Shown here: one piece after another, positions 29,067 through 37,762 of the stretch
Layout: each line of letters starts with the position of its first letter
How positions within the stretch are numbered: the first letter of the stretch is position 1
Assembly (NCBI RefSeq): GCF_002848345.1
Contig: NZ_CP025429.1
Span: 4,092,001 to 4,156,000 of the forward strand
Reading direction: 5' to 3'
DNA length: 64,000 bases
Source of the DNA: Chromobacterium sp. ATCC 53434
GTDB lineage: Bacteria; Pseudomonadota; Gammaproteobacteria; Burkholderiales; Chromobacteriaceae
Notes under the pieces: generated by a model
Told to the model about the DNA's origin: nothing
The model's database searches: none
Seen by the model: only the letters and a program-made list of their open reading frames with translations
Program-made: the position numbers and the translations under genes

Positions 29067-29141
29067 TGGCTGGGGAGGTAGGGATCGAACCTACGAATGC
29101 CGGAATCAAAATCCGGTGCCTTACCACTTGGCGACTCCCCA
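29067..29141 (-). tRNA. tRNA-Gln (anticodon TTG)
   Basis: The 75-base gene folds into a full cloverleaf: acceptor TGGGGAG with CTCCCCA, anticodon stem CCGGA with TCCGG around TTTTGAT (anticodon TTG), and T arm GTAGG-TTCGATC-CCTAC. Discriminator G and an encoded CCA follow. It begins 6 bases after the ispE stop on the same strand, so it must be cut out of an ispE transcript or have a promoter within ispE. Confidence 0.97.
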
Positions 29142-29147
29142 GTAACC

Positions 29148-30002
29148 TTATTCAGCGCCGTCGAACAGGGGATGGACGTCAAGTCCTTCAGCCACAAACC
29201 CCTGATATTTTTCCGACAACACCCGGTAAACTTTATCGGCTTCGTCTTTTGAACCAAATTCCAGAAACACGCAGGCGCCGGAACCGGTCATCAGCGGCGA
29301 ACCATATTTTTTCAGTTCGCTCAGTACTTCATTCACCGCTGGAAACTTTTCCAAAACAACGTCTTGCAGGTCGTTTCGCCGCTGCTGCGTTGTTTCGAGG
29401 ATTCGCATTATGCCGGCGCCCCCTACCTCTGTCAACATTGGCCGAGAAAAATTTCGGAATATCGCCGCGGTCGGCACATGGACCTGTGGGTGAATTACCA
29501 AATACCAGGCGGGCTTCAATGAAATCGCTTCCAGTATCTCGCCGACCCCGGTAGCCAGCGCGCTGCGGCCGAAGATGAAGACCGGCACGTCGGCGCCCAG
29601 TTGCAGACCCAGCGCCTGCAGGCGCTCGCGCGGCCAGGCCAGTCCCCACAGCCGGTTCAGCGCCATCAGCACGGTGGCAGCGTCGGAGCTGCCGCCGCCC
29701 AGGCCGCCGCCCATCGGGATGCGCTTCTCCAGCCGGATGTCGGCGCCGAGGCGGCAGCCGCTTTCCCGCTGCAGCAGCCGCGCCGCGCGGACGGTCAGGT
29801 CCTGCTCCGGCGGCACGCCGTCGGTCGGCGTCAGCAAGGCGATTTCGCCGTCGTCGCGAACGGCCAGCTGCAGTGTATCGCCGAAGTCGATGAAGCGGAA
29901 CACGGTTTCCAGCAGATGGTAGCCGTCGGGACGCTTGCCGACCACGTGCAGCAGCAGATTGAGCTTGGCAGGCGCCGGGAAGGAATGATACGGGTGTTGC
30001 AT
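29148..30002 (-). CDS. ispE: 4-diphosphocytidyl-2-C-methyl-D-erythritol kinase
   Basis: A 284-residue GHMP kinase of the non-mevalonate isoprenoid pathway. FPAPAKLNLLLHVVGKRPDGYHLLETVFRF opens the chain, and the ATP-binding GHMP loop is seen as IPMGGGLGGGSSDAATVL near residues 91-108. MTGSGACVFLEF near the end is the third GHMP motif. Its product pathway feeds ubiquinone side chains and undecaprenyl phosphate. It lies between lolB (41 bp gap) and tRNA-Gln on the minus strand. Confidence 0.96.
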   Translation of the reverse strand: MQHPYHSFPAPAKLNLLLHVVGKRPDGYHLLETVFRFIDFGDTLQLAVRDDGEIALLTPTDGVPPEQDLTVRAARLLQRESGCRLGADIRLEKRIPMGGGLGGGSSDAATVLMALNRLWGLAWPRERLQALGLQLGADVPVFIFGRSALATGVGEILEAISLKPAWYLVIHPQVHVPTAAIFRNFSRPMLTEVGGAGIMRILETTQQRRNDLQDVVLEKFPAVNEVLSELKKYGSPLMTGSGACVFLEFGSKDEADKVYRVLSEKYQGFVAEGLDVHPLFDGAE

Positions 30003-30043
30003 GCTTTATCTAATATCGGATGATTGCGGAACGGCGCGGCCGG

Positions 30044-30583
30044 CTACTGCCAGCTCTGCACCACCACTTTGACGGTCAGGCCCTCGCGCTGCATCTCCAC
30101 CCGCTTCGGATGGTCGGCCTCGACATCGGCGTCGCGGATGAATCGGATGCGCCAGCCCTGCTGCTCCAGGCTGCCGTCGGCGTCCTGCCGGACCGGCGCG
30201 CCGGGCGCCGGCAGGCCGCGTATCCACCACACCAGATTGGACAGCGGCAGCGGCCAGCCCATCACCTGGCGGGTCAGGCTCTCGACGTCGTCGGCCTGCC
30301 AGCGCTTGCCGTCGGCCAGCAGGGTGACGCCGTCAGGATCGCGCAGCACCTTGGCCACGGTATTGCCCAGCGGCGAGTTGATCGCCACTTCGTCGCGAGG
30401 CGGCTGGTGCCGCCAGTCGAAATTGGCGACATGCCCCTTGCCGTCCAGCGTGGCCGACAGCCGGCCGCTGACGCTGAACGGCGCGTCGGCCGTCGGCTGC
30501 GACGATGCGGGACGGAACAGCGCCTCGTTGGCGCAGCCGGCCAGCAGCAACGCCACCGCCAGCAGCGCGACGCGGCGGATCAA
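30044..30583 (-). CDS. lolB: Outer-membrane lipoprotein insertion protein LolB
   Basis: A 179-residue lipoprotein. The signal peptide LIRRVALLAVALLLAGC ends in a lipobox LAGC, and the mature LolB fold shows in FSVSGRLSATLDGKGHVANFDW, INSPLGNTVAKV and the LTRQVMGWPLPLSNLVWWIRG segment. It receives lipoproteins from LolA and inserts them in the outer membrane. The start was placed at TTG 30583, preceded by GGGAG, which overlaps the stop of the TPR gene as TTGA; any upstream ATG would lie deep inside that gene. It is followed by ispE, the common gene order. Confidence 0.92.
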   Translation of the reverse strand: MIRRVALLAVALLLAGCANEALFRPASSQPTADAPFSVSGRLSATLDGKGHVANFDWRHQPPRDEVAINSPLGNTVAKVLRDPDGVTLLADGKRWQADDVESLTRQVMGWPLPLSNLVWWIRGLPAPGAPVRQDADGSLEQQGWRIRFIRDADVEADHPKRVEMQREGLTVKVVVQSWQ

Positions 30584-32334
30584 GGCTTGGCTCCCAGCCT
30601 GCGCATCGTCTCGGTCAGCACCTGATGGTCGGGATGCTGCGCCAACTCCTTGCGCCACAAGGCCTCGGCCTCGTCGCGCCGGCCTTGTTTCCACAACACC
30701 TCGCCGAAGTGGGCGGCCACTTCCGGATCGGGCATCGCGCCATAGGCCTTCTCCAGATTGCGGCGCGCGGAATCGAGGCGGCCAAGCTTGTATTGCACCC
30801 AGCCCATGCTGTCCAGGATCACCGGATTGTCAGGCTCGGCCTTCAGCGCCTTCTCGATATAGCCGTAGGCCTCCTGATAGCGGCCGGTGCGGTTGGCCAG
30901 CGTGTAGCCCAGCGCGTTCAGCGCCTGCACGTCGCCCGGCTTGTCCTTCAGTATCTGCCGCAAGTCGCGCTCGGCGTTGCCGGTATTGCCCAGCATGTCC
31001 GACACCAGCGAGCGCTCGTACAGCAGTTCGCCGGATTTCGGCTGGCCGCGCAGGGCCCGCGTCAGCAATTCGTAGGCGCGGTGCGGCTGCTTGGCGTCGC
31101 GCGCCAGCTGCGACTGCAGCAGCGCCAGCGACACTTTTTCCTGCTCGGTGCCGCCAAGCTGGCCGAGCCGGCTCAGCGCCTCGTCCAGATGGCCCTCTCC
31201 GGCCTCCAGCATCGCCAGTCGCGATTGCGCCGGCAGATATTGCTGGCCGGGACCGACCTGGCGGTACCAGCCCTCGGCGCGCGCCGCGTCATGGTCGTCC
31301 TCGGCGATCTGGCCCAGCGTGTAGCGGACGAAATCGCGCTCCGGGTATTGCTGGGCCAGCGCGCGCTGCAGCCTGTCGTCGGCGGTTTGCAGATCGCGCA
31401 TCTGATAGGCCAGCAGGCCGGTGGCGTACAACAGGTCCGGATGGTCCGGCTGCGCTTTCAGCAAGGCCTCGAACGCGGCGCGCGCCTCGGGGAAGCGCTT
31501 GGCGCCGACCAGCAGCCGCGGATAGGCGATCTGCAGATCGATCCCGGCGTCGGGCCGCCGCGCCAGCTCGCGCTGCAGGAACACCGCGGCGGCGTTGACG
31601 TCCTTGCGCCGCAGCCGGTCCACCTGCCAGGCCACCGGCAAGTCCCACTTCGGCGCGATCTTCGCCAGCGTGTCCAGCTCGCGGTCGACCACCGCCTGAT
31701 CGTTGTTGTCGGCGGCGGCGGCCAGTACCGCGAAGCGCGCCTCCGGCAAATCGGGATAACGGCCGGCCAGCTCGGACACCAGCCGGTAGGCCTCGGCCGA
31801 GCGGCCGTCCTGGCGCGTGCTCAGCCGAGCCAGTTGGACGAAGATGGCCGGCGCGCGCTTCGGCTCGCGCTGCAACAGGTCCTCGATCAGCGGCTTGCTC
31901 TCGGTCAGCTTGCCGCTGCGCATCAGCGCGATGAACAATTGCTCGCGCGCCGGCAGCGAATCCGGATCCAGCGCGATCCACAGCGACAAGGCCTCGGTCG
32001 CCTCCTTCAGCTGGCCGGACAACAGGCAGAATTCGGCGGCGCGCTGCGCCATCCGCGGATCGCGGGTCTGGCGCGCCAGATCGAGATAGGTCAGGCCGGC
32101 CGAGCCGACCGCGCCACGACGGGCGGCGATCTCGCCGGCCAGCACGCCATAGAAGATTTCCGGGGTCAGCTCTTGCTTGGGCAGCTTGGCGTCGCTGGAC
32201 GCATCACCGTCATCGGCCGCGTCCTGCGCGGCCGGGACCGGCTGCGCGGCCGCCGGGGGCTTGACGCCGGCGCACGCCGACAACAGCAGCGCCAGCAGCA
32301 ACGGGAGAGTTCGTTTCAGCGGTTTCATTCGCAT
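30580..32334 (-). CDS. TPR-repeat lipoprotein
   Basis: A 584-residue protein with an N-terminal lipoprotein signal (MRMKPLKRTLPLLLALLLSAC, lipobox LSAC) and a run of tetratricopeptide repeats through most of its length. The clearest TPR units are in the last 150 residues (ALNALGYTLANRTGRYQEAYGYIEKAL, ILDSMGWVQYKLGRLDSARRNLEKAY). Such proteins next to lolB are common in betaproteobacteria and are thought to scaffold envelope complexes, but no enzyme activity is indicated. It is translationally coupled to lolB by a four-base overlap. The frame remains open upstream into mutM antisense, so the start rests on the signal peptide. Confidence 0.85.
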   Translation of the reverse strand: MRMKPLKRTLPLLLALLLSACAGVKPPAAAQPVPAAQDAADDGDASSDAKLPKQELTPEIFYGVLAGEIAARRGAVGSAGLTYLDLARQTRDPRMAQRAAEFCLLSGQLKEATEALSLWIALDPDSLPAREQLFIALMRSGKLTESKPLIEDLLQREPKRAPAIFVQLARLSTRQDGRSAEAYRLVSELAGRYPDLPEARFAVLAAAADNNDQAVVDRELDTLAKIAPKWDLPVAWQVDRLRRKDVNAAAVFLQRELARRPDAGIDLQIAYPRLLVGAKRFPEARAAFEALLKAQPDHPDLLYATGLLAYQMRDLQTADDRLQRALAQQYPERDFVRYTLGQIAEDDHDAARAEGWYRQVGPGQQYLPAQSRLAMLEAGEGHLDEALSRLGQLGGTEQEKVSLALLQSQLARDAKQPHRAYELLTRALRGQPKSGELLYERSLVSDMLGNTGNAERDLRQILKDKPGDVQALNALGYTLANRTGRYQEAYGYIEKALKAEPDNPVILDSMGWVQYKLGRLDSARRNLEKAYGAMPDPEVAAHFGEVLWKQGRRDEAEALWRKELAQHPDHQVLTETMRRLGAKP

Positions 32335-32424
32335 GGAGTAAGTTGCCTGCTCAAAGCCTGTTGAACGCGTAGAATAGCATGTCCGGTTTTTCTCTTTATA
32401 CCATTTACCGAATCGCAGCCCGCC

Positions 32425-33240
32425 ATGCCTGAATTGCCAGAAGTCGAAACCACCCGCCGCGGCGTCGAGCCGCATATCGCCGGCCGCGTCCTGCGCGGCG
32501 CCGTGGTGCGCAACCCCAGTCTGCGCTGGCCGGTGCCGCCGGACCTCGCCGAGCGCGTCGCCGGCGAAAAGGTGCTGTCGGTGCGCCGCCGCGCCAAATA
32601 CCTGCTGCTGGAGTGCGAGAGCGGCACCTTGCTGATCCACCTCGGCATGTCGGGCAGCCTGCGGGTGATGCCGGCCGGCTCGCCGCCGCAGAAGCACGAC
32701 CATCTGGACCTGCTGCTCGACGATAAGCTGCTGCGCTACCGCGATCCGCGCCGCTTCGGCGCCGTGCTGTGGCACATCGGCCCGATCGAGCATCACCCGC
32801 TGTTGCGGGCGCTGGGGCCGGAACCGTTGTCCTTCGCCTTCGACGGCGCCGCGCTGCACGACGCCGTCCGTCGCCGCGGCAGCCCGATCAAGCTGGTCAT
32901 CATGGACAACCATGTGGTGGTCGGCGTCGGCAACATCTACGCCAACGAATCGCTGTTCCACGCCGGCATCGCGCCGACCCGCTCCGCCTCGGCGCTGTCC
33001 CGCGGCGACTGCGACCGGCTGGCCGCCGAAATCAAGGCCGTGCTTGCGCGCGCGATAGACGCCGGCGGCAGCACGCTGCGCGATTTCGTCGACAGCGAGG
33101 GCAAGCCCGGCTACTTCCAGCAAAGCTATATGGTGTACAACCGCCAGGAGGAGCCGTGCCGACAATGCGGCACGCCGATCCGGCACATCCGACAGGGTCA
33201 GCGCAGCACTTACTATTGCCCGCTGTGCCAGCCATGTTAG
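32425..33240 (+). CDS. mutM: Formamidopyrimidine-DNA glycosylase (Fpg)
   Basis: A 271-residue DNA repair enzyme that excises 8-oxoguanine and formamidopyrimidines. The catalytic Pro2-Glu3 start [17 protein letters not shown] is intact, with [13 protein letters not shown], the helix-two-turn-helix [18 protein letters not shown] and the C-terminal zinc finger CRQCGTP...YYCPLCQPC. All four zinc cysteines are present. It is transcribed divergently from the TPR-lolB unit across a 90-bp gap and is followed 42 bp later by the acyltransferase gene. Confidence 0.97.
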   Translation: MPELPEVETTRRGVEPHIAGRVLRGAVVRNPSLRWPVPPDLAERVAGEKVLSVRRRAKYLLLECESGTLLIHLGMSGSLRVMPAGSPPQKHDHLDLLLDDKLLRYRDPRRFGAVLWHIGPIEHHPLLRALGPEPLSFAFDGAALHDAVRRRGSPIKLVIMDNHVVVGVGNIYANESLFHAGIAPTRSASALSRGDCDRLAAEIKAVLARAIDAGGSTLRDFVDSEGKPGYFQQSYMVYNRQEEPCRQCGTPIRHIRQGQRSTYYCPLCQPC

Positions 33241-33282
33241 AGTGGCGACCTGTAACCCCTCAGACTTGAAACCTTAACCATC

Positions 33283-34104
33283 TTGAAGTCATCCGCCATC
33301 ACCCCTGTCTCGACCCGCTGCGGCCGCGTCCTGCGCCTGCTCGGCCACCTCGCCGTCGGCGTGTTCATCGTCGCCACCCGCTACTCGCGCCTGGCCCAGG
33401 CCGAGCGCGCGGTCGTGACCCGCCGCTGGGCGCAACAGGCGCTGAAGATACTCGGCGTCAGCATCAAGGTACAGGGCGTCAATCCGGGCTTCTATCCGCC
33501 CAATACGCTGCTGGTGGCCAATCACGTGTCCTGGCTGGACATCGCGGCGCTGAACAGCTGTACCGTATCCCGCTTCGTCGCCAAGCGCGAGATTCGCAAA
33601 TGGCCGCTGATAGGCTGGCTGGCCTATGTGGCCGGCACGCTGTTCATCGACCGCGGCAACCGCCGCGACGCCAGCCGCGTCAACCAGATACTAGCCGACG
33701 CGATGAAGAACGGCGGCTGCATGGCGGTGTTCCCGGAAGCCACCACCTCCGACGGCAGCGGCCTGTTACCGTTCAAGGCCTCGCTATTCGAGGCGGCGCT
33801 GCTGGCCGGCGGCACGGTGCAGCCGGTGTCGCTGCGCTACCAGCGCCCGGACGGCGCGCTGCTGCTGGAGGCCGCCTATATCGGCGAATTGTCGCTGCTG
33901 CAAAGCATAGGGCAGGTGCTGCGGGTACCGCAGATCGAGGTGGAGATCAGCTACGGCCAGCCACTGAAAGCCGGCGAAACCGGGCTGGACAACCGCTTCC
34001 TGCTGGCCGACGCGGCGCGGCGCGAAGTGGCGCGCGGCCTCGGCCTGACTTTGGAGGAGGCGCCGCAGCCGGCCATGCCGGCGGCGGAAGAAACGCGGAC
34101 CTGA
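33283..34104 (+). CDS. 1-acyl-sn-glycerol-3-phosphate acyltransferase-like protein (PlsC family)
   Basis: A 273-residue membrane acyltransferase with the catalytic HX4D motif in VANHVSWLDI near residues 82-87 and the substrate-binding VFPEATTSDGSGLLPFKASLFEAAL near 149-173. One N-terminal hydrophobic segment is present. It transfers an acyl chain to lysophosphatidic acid or a related lipid such as lyso-ornithine lipid. No ATG fits; TTG at 33283 is the best start, 42 bp after mutM, without a clear ribosome site. The true start is uncertain. It converges on the SGNH cassette with a 9-bp gap. Confidence 0.87.
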   Translation: MKSSAITPVSTRCGRVLRLLGHLAVGVFIVATRYSRLAQAERAVVTRRWAQQALKILGVSIKVQGVNPGFYPPNTLLVANHVSWLDIAALNSCTVSRFVAKREIRKWPLIGWLAYVAGTLFIDRGNRRDASRVNQILADAMKNGGCMAVFPEATTSDGSGLLPFKASLFEAALLAGGTVQPVSLRYQRPDGALLLEAAYIGELSLLQSIGQVLRVPQIEVEISYGQPLKAGETGLDNRFLLADAARREVARGLGLTLEEAPQPAMPAAEETRT

Positions 34105-34113
34105 ACCGGGCGC

Positions 34114-35277
34114 TCAGCGCGCCAGGCTCTGCATCAAACCGGCGTACAGATCGTCGCCCAGCCGCTGATAGCCCGGCGCGGTGAAGTGGACCATATCGGG
34201 ACGGCCCAGCTGCTGCCGTTGCCAGGCGCGCATGCTGCACGGCCCGCCCATCGCCTGCTCCCAATCCCAATACAATAGATGATTGTCGCGCGCCAGCTGG
34301 CGCTGGACCTGCTGCACCGCGCTCAGCATCGACGGCCGCCTCGGCGCCGGACACTCCTGGCTGACCGCGCCCTGGCGCCGCGCCGAATCCGGCGCGCCGA
34401 CCAGCAGGATGGCCGCCTGCGGCAGTTGACCGCGCACCAGGCCGATCGCGCCTTGCAGCGTGGCGCGGTACTCGGCCAGGTCCAGCTTGGCGTCGAAAGC
34501 CTCGTTGGTGCCATAGGCCAGGATCACCAGATCGGCGTCGCGCGTGCCCAGTTGGCGCCCCCAGTTGCCGCCCCAGCGCCGCCACAGCGCCAGCTCGGCG
34601 CCATTGCTGCCTACGCTGTCCAGCAACACGCCGGGCGCCAGCCGCTCCAGCTCGTAACCGCCCAGCTCCGGCGCCGGGAAGGTCGCCGCGCTCAGCGTGA
34701 ACGGCAGCTTCAGCTTCATCTCCACCCGTTGCCAACCAGCGCCGGCCGCCGCCTGCACGCGGCGGGCGCCGCTGCCGTCGTCCACCGCCAGCGCCTGGCC
34801 GTCGCCGCTTTGCCGCAACCAGACCCGCACCCGCCACAGATCGCCGTCGGCGGCGCGCGACTGCACGCGCACCTGCGCGCCGGCGCGCTGGGCGACGCCG
34901 ATGAAGCCGCCCAACGGATAATCGGCCTCATCGTCTCGGCGACTGTTTCGCAGGCTCCAGCCTTCGCTGCGGACATAGGCCAGCGCGTTGCGCTGTCCCG
35001 ACACGTTCAGCGGCGGCAGCCAGCCTATTCCGGCATCGCCGAAGCGCGCCTGCAAGCGCGCGCGCAATTCGCCGCTGAAATAGTCGGCGGCGGTGTGCGA
35101 ATCGCCGAACTGGACGATGCGCACCGGCGGCTGGCCATCGCCCTGCAGGCTGAAGCGCGCCGCCAGACGGGCCAGATTGGGCTCGCCGAAATCCTGCACT
35201 GGCGCCGCCTGCGCCGACGCGGCCACGACGGCCGCCATCATCCAGCGCGCTGCGCGCGCCATCCTGTTTACCGTCAT
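34114..35277 (-). CDS. SGNH/GDSL-family esterase-like protein, secreted
   Basis: A 387-residue protein with an N-terminal signal peptide (about residues 10-28, ending SAQAAP). Block I is IVQFGDSHTAADYF with the catalytic Ser; LAYGTNEAF gives an N in block III; DMVHFTAPGYQRLGDDL supplies the D-x-x-H dyad. A 120-residue beta-rich insert, possibly carbohydrate-binding, sits between blocks I and III. It is translationally coupled (ATGA overlap) to the upstream SGNH gene and belongs to an MBOAT cassette, so it probably acetylates or deacetylates an envelope polysaccharide in the periplasm. TTGAGG lies before the ATG. Confidence 0.83.
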   Translation of the reverse strand: MTVNRMARAARWMMAAVVAASAQAAPVQDFGEPNLARLAARFSLQGDGQPPVRIVQFGDSHTAADYFSGELRARLQARFGDAGIGWLPPLNVSGQRNALAYVRSEGWSLRNSRRDDEADYPLGGFIGVAQRAGAQVRVQSRAADGDLWRVRVWLRQSGDGQALAVDDGSGARRVQAAAGAGWQRVEMKLKLPFTLSAATFPAPELGGYELERLAPGVLLDSVGSNGAELALWRRWGGNWGRQLGTRDADLVILAYGTNEAFDAKLDLAEYRATLQGAIGLVRGQLPQAAILLVGAPDSARRQGAVSQECPAPRRPSMLSAVQQVQRQLARDNHLLYWDWEQAMGGPCSMRAWQRQQLGRPDMVHFTAPGYQRLGDDLYAGLMQSLAR

Positions 35278-36266
35278 TCGAACCTCAATTCCGCCAGTAC
35301 GCGTCGCGCCAGCAGCAGCTGGCCCTGACGGGTGAAATGCACGCCGTCGGCCGTCCGCACCGCCACCTCGCCCTGGTCGGGCAATGTCATGAACTTGGTG
35401 AAGCTGTCGTCCGCGCTGCCCAGCGCCTCGCGGGTCGAGACGAAGCGGCCGCCGGCGGCGCCCACCTCCTCGCGATACAGCCTGTTCAAATAATGGGCGC
35501 CGTCGTTCAGCTTGTCCCGCCCCATATTCGGCAGCCCCAGCCACAACACCTGCACCTTGCGCTTGTTCGCGCTCTGCAAGATGCTGCGGATACGCTCGCG
35601 GTAGCGCTGCTCCCAGTCCGGCGACGCGAAACGGATGTAATGATTGCCGCCGACCATGTCCCAGGTATCGTTGGCGCCGACGAACATCACCAGCAACTGG
35701 ACTTTGGGATTGGCTGCTAGCTGGCGCTCTATCGTCGCCGGCCAGTTGAAGAAGTCGGGATAGGTCAGACCGGTGCTCTGCTTGCTGATGTCGAGCGCCT
35801 TGACCTGATGCTGGCGGAACAGCGGCGGCAGCAGGTGCAAGGCCACGCCCTGCATCATCGAATCGCCCGCCAGCAGCACCGGCAGGCCCTCCTCCAGCGC
35901 CAGACGGGAGTCCACCGCCTTCACGGCGGCGGCAGCCGATGCCTGCGGCTTCGGCGCCGCCGGCCTGGCCGCGGCGATGGCCGGCGCCTGGCTCGTTTTC
36001 AGGCAGCAGGCGTTCAGGCTGTCCACCATCAGGCGGTCCCAACTGCCCACCTGCTGCTGCAGCGCCTCGCTATGCCGGCGCAAGCCGCCGCCTAGCGATC
36101 CGCCCTCGCGCCACGGCGACAGCTCGTCCAGCTGCTCCAGCAGACTGGGGCTATGGAAAGTCTGCCGCCAATAAGCGTTGACGGCGGCCTGCTCCAGCCA
36201 GAACAGCAGCAGCATGCTGCTGAGCAAGATGACGAGTATGCGGCGATGCGGGTAAGCGGCGAACAT
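35274..36266 (-). CDS. DUF459/SGNH-like protein with an N-terminal membrane anchor
   Basis: A 330-residue protein with one membrane span at about residues 9-24, a linker rich in Ala/Pro and a periplasmic SGNH domain. VLLAGDSMMQGVALHLLPPL is block I, MFVGANDTWDMV is block III and DGVHFTRQGQLLLARRVL the DxxH block. ISKQSTGLTYPDFFNWPATIE resembles DUF459 proteins, which occur with acyltransferases that acetylate surface polysaccharides. It lies 16 bp downstream of the MBOAT gene and overlaps the next SGNH gene by four bases. Confidence 0.82.
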   Translation of the reverse strand: MFAAYPHRRILVILLSSMLLLFWLEQAAVNAYWRQTFHSPSLLEQLDELSPWREGGSLGGGLRRHSEALQQQVGSWDRLMVDSLNACCLKTSQAPAIAAARPAAPKPQASAAAAVKAVDSRLALEEGLPVLLAGDSMMQGVALHLLPPLFRQHQVKALDISKQSTGLTYPDFFNWPATIERQLAANPKVQLLVMFVGANDTWDMVGGNHYIRFASPDWEQRYRERIRSILQSANKRKVQVLWLGLPNMGRDKLNDGAHYLNRLYREEVGAAGGRFVSTREALGSADDSFTKFMTLPDQGEVAVRTADGVHFTRQGQLLLARRVLAELRFE

Positions 36267-36282
36267 GGCGTGACGATAGAGA

Positions 36283-37686
36283 TCAGAATTGATAGTAAAT
36301 GAAAGCCGGGATGCCGGACGGCGCCAGCGAAATCACCGCCAGCGCGATGCCGCTCAGCAACAGCGGCTTGCCCCACCACGGCAGCGCGGCCAAACGGGCG
36401 AAACAACGCTCCGGCAACGCCGACAACGTCGGCAACGCCGCCAGCCACAAGGCGAGCAGCAGCAGCAGGCCCGGCGCGTTCAGCGTCAGCTCCTGCCCCG
36501 ACGGCGCGAACATCGCGCGCAGGAAGTCCATCGCCTCGTCCAGCGACTGCGCGCGGAAAAATACCCAGGCCAGGCACACATAATGGAAGGTGATCAGACG
36601 GGCCAGCCATGGCGAGGCGCCGCTGACCGCATCGCGCTTCCACAGCCGGTCGCCGACATTCAAGGCCACCACGCCCAGGCCGTGCATCGCGCCCCATACC
36701 AGGTATTTCAGGCTGGCGCCGTGCCATAGCCCGGACAGCAGCATCGCCGCCAACAGATTGATCTGGGCGCGGGCGAAGCCGTTGCGGTTGCCGCCGAGCG
36801 GGATATAGATGTAGTCGCGTATCCAGCTGGACAGCGAGATATGCCAGCGCCGCCAGAAATCGCGCAGGTTCAGCGCCATATACGGCGCGTCGAAGTTGCG
36901 CGGCAGCTGGATGCCCAGCAGCAGCGCCAGCGCGGTCACCAGATCGGTATAGCCGGAGAAGTCCAGATAGATCTGCAGCGCATAGGCGTAGAACGCCGCC
37001 CACACCTCCAGCGTATGAAAGGTGTCCGGCGCGGCGAACACCGGATCGACCCAGGCGCTGGCCAGCCAGCCGGCCAGCCACAGCTTCTTCAGCAGCGCCA
37101 GCACGATCAAGCCCAAGGCGCGGTCCAGTTGCGCCACCTGCCGCCGCGCCGGACTGCGCAGCTGCTCCAGCAAACCGGACGCGCGGCAGATCGGCCCGGC
37201 CAGCAGCGTCGGAAAGAAGACCAGGAACAGCGCGAACTGCGGCAAGGCCGCCGGCTTGATCTCCCTGCGGTACACCGACACCAGATAACTGACCGACTGG
37301 AAGGTATAAAAGGAAATGCCGACCGGCATCAGGATGTCCAACGCCGGCAGCAGCGCCGTGACGCCCAGCGCGTGCAAGCCCGCCTGCGCGCTTTCGCGGA
37401 AGAAGTCGAAATACTTGAACAGCGCCAGATTGCCGACGGCCAGCGCCAGCGACGCCCGCAGCCAGCGCGCCGGCCGCACCGACGCTAGCATCCGTCGCGA
37501 CAGATGGTGCTGGATCAAGGTATAGGCGGCCAGGATGGCGGCGAAGCGCCAATCGAGCTTGATGTAGAACAGATAGCTGGCGACCAGCAACAACAGGTTC
37601 TGCAGGCCGGGCACGCGACGGCAGCCCCAGTAGACGGCGAAAAAGCCGACGAAGGCCAGGGCGAATTCAATGGACAGATAGCTCAT
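36283..37686 (-). CDS. MBOAT-family O-acyltransferase (AlgI/DltB-like)
   Basis: A 467-residue polytopic membrane protein of the alginate O-acetyltransferase AlgI family. Recognised segments are LMPVGISFYTFQSVSYLVSVYR, LDFSGYTDLVTALALLLGI, NFDAPYMALNLRDFWRRWHISLSSWIRDYIYIPLGGN and LSGLWHGASLKYLVWGAMHG with the catalytic His near residue 320. It passes acetyl groups across the inner membrane to SGNH partners. Two such partners follow in the same operon. ATG 37686 is preferred over 37716 because conserved sequence begins there. No alginate or cellulose genes are nearby, so the acceptor polymer is not clear. Confidence 0.92.
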   Translation of the reverse strand: MSYLSIEFALAFVGFFAVYWGCRRVPGLQNLLLLVASYLFYIKLDWRFAAILAAYTLIQHHLSRRMLASVRPARWLRASLALAVGNLALFKYFDFFRESAQAGLHALGVTALLPALDILMPVGISFYTFQSVSYLVSVYRREIKPAALPQFALFLVFFPTLLAGPICRASGLLEQLRSPARRQVAQLDRALGLIVLALLKKLWLAGWLASAWVDPVFAAPDTFHTLEVWAAFYAYALQIYLDFSGYTDLVTALALLLGIQLPRNFDAPYMALNLRDFWRRWHISLSSWIRDYIYIPLGGNRNGFARAQINLLAAMLLSGLWHGASLKYLVWGAMHGLGVVALNVGDRLWKRDAVSGASPWLARLITFHYVCLAWVFFRAQSLDEAMDFLRAMFAPSGQELTLNAPGLLLLLALWLAALPTLSALPERCFARLAALPWWGKPLLLSGIALAVISLAPSGIPAFIYYQF

Positions 37687-37762
37687 GCTAAGGTAACAAG
37701 CTGGCGGAGGCGGCAATTATGACAACAAGGCCGTCCTCACACCAGCGCCGGTAAAATTTTAT

